Positions 56,294 through 64,000 of a stretch of 64,000 bases of DNA are shown here, in pieces. A program made the translations under genes and the position numbers. This stretch comes from Isochrysis galbana. Lineage: Eukaryota > Haptophyta > Isochrysidales > Isochrysidaceae. The stretch lies in the NCBI GenBank assembly GCA_018136815.1, contig CM030945.1, forward strand, positions 966,605 through 1,030,604. Reading direction: 5' to 3'. The notes beneath the pieces are model-generated. The model had not been told where the DNA came from. It saw only the letters and a list, made by a program, of their open reading frames with translations, and did no database searches. How positions within the stretch are numbered: the stretch's first letter is position 1; each line of letters opens with the position of its first letter.

Positions 56294-56784
56294 CTAGTTG
56301 AGAGCCTTGACGACGTCCGCCGCCACCTGCGCACGCAGTGCGAGGCAGTGAGTGCAGCGGAGCACCCGCAGCCTGTGCTAAAAAAAATCAACTCTTGACA
56401 GAGAGGGGCACAATTCGCAGCTGGGCAGGAGGCAGCGGGGAGCGGGCAGCAGGCAGTGAGGCTGCCTGCCTTCTCCATGTCCAGGGCCTTGAGCTTGGTG
56501 AAGGGGCGGGGCATGTCGGTTAGGCTGACAACAGCCTTTCCATTGACCCTGATCTCGAAGCAGCCCTTGCGAGGCTTCTCCGCGTTGACTGAGATCTTGG
56601 TGCCTGGCACAGACGCCTTGATCATGGACTCGACCTTAGAAGCGCGAGTCTTGAACGCGCCTCAGGACTTGCAGGCCTCGATCTCGACCGATACGTTTGA
56701 CGTGGACGCGGTAGACGCAGTTTTTGGCGAGCTCGCCACCTTGGTCGCTGCTGTCTTCTTCACGATCGTCTTCTTTGGCGCCAT
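56294..56784 (-). CDS. SELENOH: selenoprotein H homologue (in-frame TGA = Sec)
   Basis: A redox protein of the Rdx/SelWTH family; animal SelH is nuclear. Exon 1 is 56784-56470 and exon 2 is 56326-56294 (VAADVVKALN then stop), about 115 residues (human about 122). An ordinary ORF search breaks the gene at TGA 56664-56662, codon 41, which sits in EIEACKSUGAF. The CxxU motif matches animal SelH (HCTSU). After it, KISVNAEKPRKGCFEIRVNG matches the SelH block PVKVNPTKPRRGSFEV, and FTKLKALD the family C-terminal part. The first ~17 residues (APKKTIVKKTAATK) are Lys-rich, as in nuclear SelH. The intron appears to be GC-AG (AAG|GCAGGC...GCGCAG). A SECIS candidate lies just downstream. Long GA/CT tracts lie directly upstream (56800-57360). 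Confidence 0.9.
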
Positions 56785-56799
56785 CCCACTCTCGCCCCC

Positions 56800-56994
56800 T
56801 CACTCGTCCCCTCTCTCTTCTTTTTCGCTCTCCCTCTCTCTCCCTCTCTCTCCATCTCTCCCCCCCCCTCTCTCACTCTCTCTCACACACACTCTCTTCT
56901 CTCTCTTCTCTGTTTTCTCTCTTTCTCTCTTTCTCTCTCTCTCCCTCCCTCTCTCTTTCTCCCTCTCTCTCTCCCTCTCGCTCTCCCTCCCTCC

Positions 56995-57079
<85 letters not shown>

Positions 57080-57117
57080 CTTCTCCTCTCTCTCTCTCTC
57101 TCTCTCTCTCCCTCCCG

Positions 57118-57148
<31 letters not shown>

Positions 57149-57189
57149 CCTCTCTCTCTCTCTCCCTCCCTCTCCCTCCCTCTCTCCCT

Positions 57190-57242
<53 letters not shown>

Positions 57243-57360
57243 CCTCTTCTCTCTCTCTTTCTCTCTCCCTCCCTCTCTCTCTCTCCCTCCCTCTCTCTCT
57301 CTCTCTCCCTCTCTCCCTCTCTCTCTCTCCCCCCCCCCCCCCTCTCTCTCTCAGTCCTCT
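56800..57360. repeat. (CT)n/(CCCT)n tract
   Basis: About 560 bp of CT simple repeat (GA on the SelH sense strand), beginning within 20 bp of the SelH start codon. Long open frames through it are artefacts. Confidence 0.95.
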
Positions 57361-57534
57361 TGCTCCCTCCCCCCCCGCTCCCCCTCTCCGTTACTTTCCC
57401 TGGAGAAGTCCAGGAAACCTCTCTTCGTCGGTCGGTCGGTCGGCCGATCGATTACAAAAAAAGAACAAGTCGAGACTTTCATCTCAGTCTCCGCGACCGC
57501 CGATGATGAATCCAGACCCTTTTATTTTCGAAAA

Positions 57535-58215
57535 GCAAGGTCTCGCAAAAAACAAAAAAAAACCTTTTAATATCCTTACCGCACTCGCGGCGAATGGAAC
57601 CACTACCTACTACACGTAGTACGTAGCATACTTTCTACACCCCCATTCCCCCGGCCCTTCTCCCCGCCATCAGGCGGCTCCCCCCGTACACTACTAGGGG
57701 GATAGGGGTGAAGGGCTTAGATATGGTCCGGTGGCCCGCCTAGTTGGGCTGTCAGTCCGTAAGCTTACGGTGGTTTTGAGCTTACACTTACATCAGTACT
57801 TACATCAGTACTAATATCAGCTTACACCCCTATTATAACTTCTAGTATCGCTATTATTATACTTATACTTATACTTACTGGGGGGTGTTCAGCGTGCAGC
57901 GCGTGGCGCGTGGCGCGCGCGCAAAGGGGAGGGCAGCGCAAACAAACAGAGAGCACGAGTTGGCAGGTGCATGTGAAGAGGAAGAGGCCAAGAGTCCAAG
58001 GTGGTGGGGGGTGGGCAGCTAGCAGGAGAGATAGGCGGGGGGAGGGAGCGGGCTGGCGCGCCTCTGTGCTTGTTCGCGGGGGCTCGTTCCCGCTCCGGAG
58101 TTTTATTTTCAGTTTTATTTTTGAACTGGCTGCCTAGGAACTAACATCAGTATATCAGCTCCTGGGGAGCTAATACTAATGCATCAGTACTAATATCAGT
58201 ACTTACAGCCCAACT
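57535..58215. repeat. dispersed repeat pieces: A-run terminus and ATCAG words
   Basis: An A-run followed by CCTTTTAATATCCTTACC and GCACTCGCGGC at about 57554-57593 equals the left edge of the insert at 33225. Words of the form ACTTACATCAGTACTAATATCAG repeat at 57785-57830 and 58141-58205, and again at 63513-63545. No gene is seen. Confidence 0.65.
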
Positions 58216-58689
58216 AGGGTGGCCCGCGCCTCCCCCCGGTGATCTTTCCCCCCCTTCCTCCTGTGTCTCCGAGTGGGCGGCCGACTCTGTCCCGACTTAT
58301 CCTGTGAACAGGAGCGGGACTTACCGATTTTCCGGTGGGCGGAGCTCTCGCTCGGCCCCCCCCCCTTCTCCGCGCTCTCTCTCCCCTCTCCTGCGGCACG
58401 CGCGATGGCGCGCCTGCGGCAGGCCTCCAGCTGCCCTCTGGCGGCCCCTGGAGGCTCTTGGAGGCCAGCTCAGGGGGCAGAGGAGGCTGGGGCTGGGCCC
58501 TGGCCTCCCCTGCCTCCCCCTCGCTGGCGCTCCTGAGCCTCTGGAGCCCCCACGCTGCACCTGTCTGCCTATCGACCAGGGGGGGAGGGGGGGTTGGAGC
58601 AATGGGCTGGTCACGAGGGGCCAGGATGGGCGAATGGGGCGAGCCTGTGGGGAAGGGAGTGGATCAGTAAGGCAGTGGCCTCCTGGCAA

Positions 58690-58800
58690 GCCATCAGGCA
58701 TGCCAGGAGGATGGGTGGTTCCTCCCCCATGGCAGGGGAGGAGTGGAGAGAGGGGGGGGCTCGTGCCCCCCCATGGGTCAACCAAGTATAAACTTAGTTG
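58690..58800 (-). repeat. hairpin-headed dispersed repeat (copy 8)
   Basis: Minus-strand CAACTAAGT/ACTTGGTTG hairpin (58779-58800) followed by ACCCATGGGGGGGCACGAGC and GCCATGGGGGAGGAACCACC. It is a long match to 12397-12530 that continues into CCTGATGGCTTGCCAGGAGG. Confidence 0.85.
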
Positions 58801-59630
58801 TCTCGCAAAAAACAAGGGTTGGCAAGAGGGGGTCGAAATCAAGACCCCACTAGCAACTCTTGTTTTTTTTTGCGGAGCACCGCCCCCCCTCTCCCCTCCT
58901 CTCTCCGCTGATAGAGCCCTCCCCTCTCCCTCTCCCCTCCGCCGATGGAGCCGCGCTAGCGGAAGAAGAGGAAGAGGCGCAAGCGCAATGATCAATAATG
59001 ATCCCACGCTGATCACGGCGTGGAGGCTCGGGGTGGGAATGAGGAATGAGCGTCACTCTGCGTATGTGCATCCGCGCCGGGACGGATGGGGCGGATGGCG
59101 GGCAGCGCTGGAAAAAGGACCACTTCGTGTTGGGCATCTGGTTGGTGCGCGGGCGAGGTCACGTTGTCACGTTCACGTTCCGTCGAATATGGAATATGGG
59201 AAAGACGCGGACAGACTCAAGTTGAGCCATACTAGATACTAGTAGAACATTCGTTTAATCATAGTCCCAGAGCTGACAACTGATATCAGTGGTTTGGCAT
59301 TCTGGAGCTGTTACTGACAGTGTAAGCTGATATTAGAACTGTTATGACATCTATGCTCCCCACGTCCGTATGTGTCCGTGAGTCGTTGCCCTGCAACTCA
59401 TGGCCCTGCACCATCCCACCTCTCGCAGGCTTCCGCGTGTCGTTGCGTTACAACTCCGCGTGATCGAACGAGCGGAGCGCCGGTAGTTTTGCAGCCCTGC
59501 CGCCCTGGCGCTTAACTGCCGCTGCTGCGGAGGCAAGGACACACAGGCAGGGGCTGTGGAGAGGCATCTACTTTGTGTGCACACCTCCACCGTCGTGGCA
59601 GTGGTAGCAGCAGTGCGTAGCGGGAGTCGT
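58801..59630. other. no gene recognised
   Basis: GC-rich sequence with open frames lacking motifs. GACAACTGATATCAGTGGTT at about 59275-59294 recurs with changes at 63868-63890 (a dispersed element). Confidence 0.45.
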
Positions 59631-59639
59631 GCACTGTCT

Positions 59640-60245
59640 GCGCATCCATCCGCAAGATGAGTCGTCGCATCTCGTGTGGCGCTCACGTCTCTTAGATGGT
59701 AGCGGCACACCATGTAGATGTAGACATCTTCAAGAAAGGAAACACCAATCTGTATTAGATCCTATCATCCCAAAGATGGCTCGGGCTCATCATCAGGATG
59801 CGTTCCATCCGAGAGATGCCACTTGCCTTTCTATCGAGATGTGCGCGTCCTTGATATGGCTTAGTTACATTTCAAATGTGATTGCATGGAAGAGAGAGAT
59901 GCTGCACGCCCATTTCTTGAAATGCGCCCATCTCGAAGGTGGCTGAGGCACATCTTGCGGACAAGGCTCTCTCAACAATGCTAAAAGCCAATCGATTAGA
60001 TGCGTACGTCTCTTAGATCCAAAGCAAACATCTTGCGCACAAACGCACCTCGAAGAGCTGGAGATCAGCCATCTGTAAAGATGCTCCATCTTTGGAGATG
60101 GCACGTGAGAATGTGAGGTGCAGCGCATCTCAAAGATGGCTCGTGCCATATAAAGAACATTAACACTCGCAGATGGACTTTTCACATCCCGAGATGGACC
60201 CATCCTCTTAGATAGGGGTGTTCCATCTTGAGAGGGACTTTCCCG
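59640..60245. repeat. array of short CATCT-AGATG hairpins
   Basis: At least ten small inverted repeats of the form CATCT-n(2-6)-AGATG are spaced roughly every 30-60 bp. Examples: CATCTGTAAAGATG (60070-60083), CCATCTTTGGAGATGG (60086-60101), CATCTCAAAGATGG (about 60126-60139), CATCCCGAGATGG (about 60185-60197), CATTTCAAATG (about 59868-59878) and CATTTCTTGAAATG (about 59911-59924). The last two keep pairing by changing both arms. Confidence 0.75.
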
Positions 60246-60299
60246 TCCCCTTATATACCTGGGTAGGCATGGTCTCTCTGCTCGAGGGCAGTGCGTCTG

Positions 60300-60400
60300 C
60301 ATGACGTCTGTCATGACTTGGTCGTCCGCCGCGGCGGGGTGGGCGGGGAGAGGAGAGGGGGGCGACGCGCGCTCTATGACCCTATCGTCATAACGATAGT
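60300..60400 (-). repeat. hairpin-headed dispersed repeat (copy 9)
   Basis: The stem CTATCGT/ACGATAG with a CATA loop (60382-60399), then on the minus strand GGGTCATAGAGCGCGCGTCG. Closely related to the copy at 19948-19965. Confidence 0.8.
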
Positions 60401-60469
60401 TCTGGGTGAGTAGTCCGTAGCCCGTAGTCCGATGTAGGACGGACGCCTCACTGGATTTTCTTCCGCCCA

Positions 60470-60655
60470 TTGCGTAACTTGTGGGAAGTTAAAATGGGAG
60501 CCAGGGGGTTGCGCGGGGGGTGTTTCATCAAAGGGTTACATGTTTGTTTGTGCCGGAGACAACAACACGCATCAAGGATCAAGGTGTCGGGCAGGTGCGC
60601 TGCGGGCTGTCGTAATAGTACCGGGCTAGTGGCAGTAGTGGTACTGGCGCTCAAT
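60470..60655 (+). repeat. second copy of the 8460-8645 repeat
   Basis: GTTAAAATGGGAGCCAGGGG...AGGTGCGCTG...TAGTACCGGGCTAGTGGC, colinear with 8460-8645. Confidence 0.85.
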
Positions 60656-60679
60656 TTTATATCGGGGTGGGCCGGGATA

Positions 60680-60730
60680 GGGGGGAGGGAGCGTGCCCTC
60701 CCCCATGCGAATCAACTGTAAAGTCAGTTG
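60680..60730 (-). repeat. hairpin-headed dispersed repeat (copy 10)
   Basis: The stem CAACTG/CAGTTG (60713-60730), followed on the minus strand by ATTCGCATGGGGGAGGGCAC. Same architecture as 12397. Confidence 0.75.
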
Positions 60731-61046
60731 AAGATCTGGAAAAATGAGAAACCTCTGCTAGAGACAAGAATACGCGCGATGGAGAGACAACGGCAGATAA
60801 GGACAAGTACCGCTTTCGCCTGATCCGCTGATTTGCAACAAGCGTTGCCATCGCCTCCGCCGCCCTCACCTGTGCGCTCGGGCGCAGAGTGCCCATCTCG
60901 CCGCCCCAGCGACAAATCCAAACTAATCAGGCGTCCGCCATCGCGAACTCTGCTTTGTGCGCGAGTTTGGGTCCTTACCCATCTAGGCTCATCTCCACTG
61001 CGATGCCGAGTATAGTTGACGCAATCAATGCATGAAGCGTTTCGCT

Positions 61047-62150
61047 TCACTTGTCATACCACACGCGAAGCTTACTCTTGCAGACGAGTAGATCGCCATC
61101 GTAGAAGGCTGTCTCCACCACCACGTTGCCATTGAGAAGTGCTGCTGGCATCATCTTCTCTTCTTCCGCAGCGTCAATCGTTTGCTGCCAACTGAGCAAG
61201 GACGTTGGAGGAGGGATAGCACTCGCTTGTGGGGTGCCTTCTCTGTCCAACATAAGCAGTGGAGTGTTCGCAAACAGGCTTCAGCAGAATGATGAAGCCG
61301 CTGGAAAGGATAAGGCAAGCGCACGTGTTTGTTGAGTTGGGTATGACGAAGCCAAATTTGAATTTCCACTCCTCCATGCACGAATTTTGAAAGAAGATGC
61401 GCTGCTCAATACGCAACGCCTGGTGCAAGCAAGGGGATTGGCTTAGCAAAAGCTAGACGCCGACGTAGCAGCTTGGCTGGTTGCTTCAGGCATCGGTTCG
61501 GGTAGCGATGCGTTGGACAAACCTGCAGGCACTCGACGGAGGAGAACTGAAATTCCCGGGACACCGCGCGGCATTTCAGGATAGATGCAGGGATGTGGAT
61601 GTCCCGCTCAGTCAGCAGATCTCCCCAATTGTCATCCTCCCAGTAGACTTGTCGCGTCTCAGCGTCACTCATGTTCATCCAGTTGCTGCGAGAAGCAAGC
61701 AAAGGTGTTGGTGGGCTCATCGGTCAAGCTGGGCACGAAGACCCTCTCGCCATCTCTCCCCTTTCCCCGCCTTCCCTTTCTCTCCTTGCCTCGCGCTCGC
61801 TTCTCCCCTTGCCTGGCAAGCGTGGCAGCCCACAATGGGGAGGGGGAGGGAGGGAGGGAGGGAGGGAGGGAGATGGGGAGATGGGGATAGAGATAGGCAG
61901 AGGAGGTCTCCCACTGCAGCTCTGACGAGGAAGAGAGAAGTGGAAGAAGTTGGGGGGGAGAAGAGGGGGAAGAGAGAGGGGGTGGAACTCTCTTCGTGCA
62001 GGAGTGGAGGGTGGAAGGGGAGGGAAGGGAGGGCTTTGGGTGTGTGTGGGCGCACATCTTGAACCCCTGGAGGATCGCCGCCGCCCTCTCGTCCTGCGGC
62101 GCCACGATCGAGGGGCCCTCGTCCTCCAATTCCCACTCCAGCTCGCCCAT
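61047..62150 (-). CDS. PDE6D: PDE6D (PDE-delta) prenyl-binding protein
   Basis: A soluble chaperone that carries prenylated proteins (small GTPases, ciliary cargo) between membranes; it is released by Arl2/Arl3-GTP. Exons: 62150-62056, 61685-61523, 61419-61325 and 61191-61047, giving 165 residues with in-frame joins (phases 2, 0, 2). Conserved blocks run the length of the protein: [83 protein letters not shown] and DLLVCKSKLRVWYD. These match human PDE6D closely, including the [12 protein letters not shown] signature. The N-terminus (MGELEWELEDEG) is about 15 residues longer than the human protein; an earlier ATG is possible but less likely. With the delta/zeta tubulin it fits a flagellate cell. 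Confidence 0.95.
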
Positions 62151-62293
62151 CGCGCGCCCCAAGGGCTTGGGGGGTCGTCCCTCCCAACCCCCCACGCCTC
62201 GCACCCCACCTCTTTCTCACCGTAACAGGCCGAATCATTCTTATCTATCGCCCCACCCGTCCGCACAGAGAGGCTCGATCGTCGTCTCCTCGA

Positions 62294-62306
62294 ACTTGGC
62301 GCGCGC

Positions 62307-62343
<37 letters not shown>

Positions 62344-62800
62344 GTTCTGTTTTCGTCCTCTTGGAATGCGGAGAGAGGTCTCCAGTGTGGCCGCTCAGCA
62401 TCTTCTTCTCTCCTCACCCCTCCTTCTTCTTATCTGTCTTCTCATCCTTCCTAACCTCTCAGTCCTCTCCCTCCCTCCCTTCCTCTCTCTCTCTCTCTCT
62501 CTCTCTCCCCCCCCCCCCCCCCACCTACACCTCTCTCTCTCCCCCCCCCACATACCTCTAAACTACCTCTCCCCCTCCCCCCTCCCCTCCCCCCCTCTCC
62601 CCCCCTCTTTCCTCTCGCTCGAAAGTCTCTCCCTCCCTTCCTCTCTCTCTCTCTCTCCCCCCAACTACCCCCCCCCTCTCTCCCTCTGATCATCTCTCCA
62701 ATACCACCTCTCTCCCCCTCCCCCCTCCCCTCCCTTCCCTCTTTCCTCTCGCTTTATTCTCCACTCTCCCCGACTGCTCTCTCTCTCTCTCTCGCTCTCA
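62294..62800. repeat. GA and CT simple-repeat tracts
   Basis: (GA)n at about 62308-62341, and a CT/CCCT-rich block at about 62458-62800 with C-runs. These lie upstream of the PDE6D gene. Confidence 0.9.
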
Positions 62801-62924
62801 GCTCAGTGCGCACTCCCTCAGAAAATCGACCCAGATACTCCGATGAAGCTCTTACAATACGTGTAGAGTAGAGTAGAGAAGATCTGCAGAGCATGGCCTG
62901 AGAGCTAGCGAACGAGCTTGGGGC

Positions 62925-63060
62925 TGCTAGGGTTAGGACCTAACCCTAAATGCATTCGGTCAGGGTTAGCTGCTAACCTTTTAAAGCAAGCCATTCACCA
63001 TTCAGGGGTTAGGGTTTGGCTTGGCCTTACTCACAACTCACCCTTACCCTCAGGCTCGCT
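62925..63060. repeat. telomere-like motifs in inverted arrangement
   Basis: AGGGTTAGGACCTAACCCT (about 62932-62950) is an almost perfect palindrome of two telomere-like words. GGTTAGGGTTTGG (about 63006-63018) and CAGGGTTAG (about 62962-62970) follow. Too degenerate and short to be a real telomere end. Confidence 0.6.
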
Positions 63061-64000
63061 AGAAGTCTGTACCCCTACCGCGTGAGGGGGTAGGGGGGGG
63101 GGGGCGTGCGCGAGTTGCATCGTGATGATGTCCCTGCGCTCGTCTTCGTCGATGTGCCGCCGCGTCGATGAGTGTGCAGGGGGGGCAGCACCTGTGTGTG
63201 ACGGAGGACGGTAGCCCTCCCCTTCCTCCCCGCGCCGAGAAGGGTCGGACGCAGCGCCCCTCTCCTCCTCCTCCTCGCCCCCTCCCTCCCCTCGGGCGAC
63301 GTGGGTTTTACCAAGAAAAACAAAAGAGAAAAGAAGTCCTTTACGAAAGTCTTACGGGAGGGGAAGCACAGGTCGTTTGCCTTCATTTGGTACCCCTCGT
63401 TTCCAAATACGCGATGCGCCGGTACAAAAAAAATCGTCTAGTATTTAAGCAAAGGCACCCACCTCACAGCATAGATGGGGTAACAGCTTATCAGCTCTCA
63501 AGGTTATGGAGCTATCACTAATATCAGCACTAATATCAGCTCTCATGAGAGTTGTCCCAACCAACAACAAAACTCCCCTGTGCGCGCACGCATGTGTTGA
63601 TTTATGCTCTCCACTATCCACACACAAACTCTCTCTCTCTCCTCTAGCGTTAGCGTAGATTAGTACTACTAGTTGGTAGTTGGATGAACCTAACGCATCT
63701 TAGGGATTGAGGATAGATGATAGAGCGTAGCAGCCAAGCAGCCGACCGAGGGAGGCTACTACGTATGTATATGTATGCTGAAGTATCGATGTTGAGGGAG
63801 GGGGGGAGGCGACGATTCTAATAGTAAAAGGAGTCATAGTAGTAGATCAGCCCCTTTAAGATTAGTCTAGCAGCCGACAACTAATATCAGTGATTTGGCA
63901 GTTTGGAGCTATTACTCTTACTGAGAGCTCATAACAGTACTCTTACCCCATCTAAGCCTCACAGTGCTCAACCATGTCTATAAATGGAATGGCGGCTGAT
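63061..64000. other. no gene recognised
   Basis: A G-run (about 63092-63103), ATCAG-type dispersed words (63513-63545, 63868-63905) and short CT repeats. No open frame with family features. Confidence 0.45.

Noticed and set aside
56456-57619. 387-residue plus-strand frame
   Set aside because: Antisense to SelH and then a CT repeat; SelH on the minus strand has family motifs, Sec codon and SECIS.
58304-59242. 312-residue plus-strand frame
   Set aside because: Runs through dispersed repeats (hairpin family copy 8) with no recognisable domain.

Overview
This is nuclear DNA from a eukaryotic microalga, most likely a haptophyte. The lineage is an inference from several traits together. The DNA is GC-rich and crowded with repeats. 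Most genes are split by short introns, two of which appear to start with GC rather than GT. There is a flagellum-type tubulin, a selenoprotein, TTAGGG-like telomeric motifs, and a giant modular polyketide synthase (PKS) without acyltransferase domains. There is no sign of bacterial operons. I recognised no rRNA, tRNA or CRISPR array.

Layout. 1-858 (-): 5' part of a secreted or plastid-targeted membrane protein, possibly MscS-like. 859-2609: polypurine tracts and a large inverted repeat. 2610-5099 (+): divergent delta/zeta-type tubulin in several exons. 5340-9725: CT-rich tracts, two duplicated minisatellite blocks and dispersed repeats. 9726-12035 (+): CCT6 chaperonin subunit, five exons. 12036-14259: dispersed repeats. 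14260-15438 (+): Cys-rich protein of unknown function. 15439-19526: repeats and a short LTR element carrying a retropepsin-like domain (-). 20538-21158 (-): probable MAPEG-family membrane protein. 21477-22658 (+): PLP-dependent D-cysteine desulfhydrase-like enzyme. 22970-24160 (-): LINE remnant. 25580-27258 (-): PHO88/SND3 homologue. 27779-28414 and 28477-28890 (-): unknown protein and triple Cys-knot-like protein. 29172-31887 (-): NRAMP metal transporter, seven exons. 31888-36600: mosaic of repeats, an interrupted hAT transposase and an LTR/gag-like element.

36813-53786 (+) is the main find: one uninterrupted 5,657-codon reading frame for a modular type I PKS. It has a fatty acyl-AMP ligase loading module, four ketosynthase modules (two with a full DH-ER-KR set), five carrier domains and a terminal thioesterase. 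It has no AT domain. The last ketosynthase lacks the His of HGTGT. The two ER-KR segments look identical at the DNA level over about 1.68 kb.

53787-64000: more mobile-element debris, then two further genes on the minus strand. One is a selenoprotein H homologue with an in-frame TGA (CxxU), a GC-AG intron and a convincing SECIS hairpin (56784-56168). The other is a four-exon PDE6D prenyl-binding protein (62150-61047). An array of small CATCT/AGATG hairpins lies at about 59640-60240, and the window ends in simple repeats.

The genes are ordinary eukaryotic neighbours rather than a cluster. Only the PKS is a self-contained pathway, predicted to extend a fatty acid. No AT, phosphopantetheinyl transferase or tailoring enzyme for it is visible here. 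Exon boundaries were placed by eye from splice signals, reading frame and recalled family conservation.
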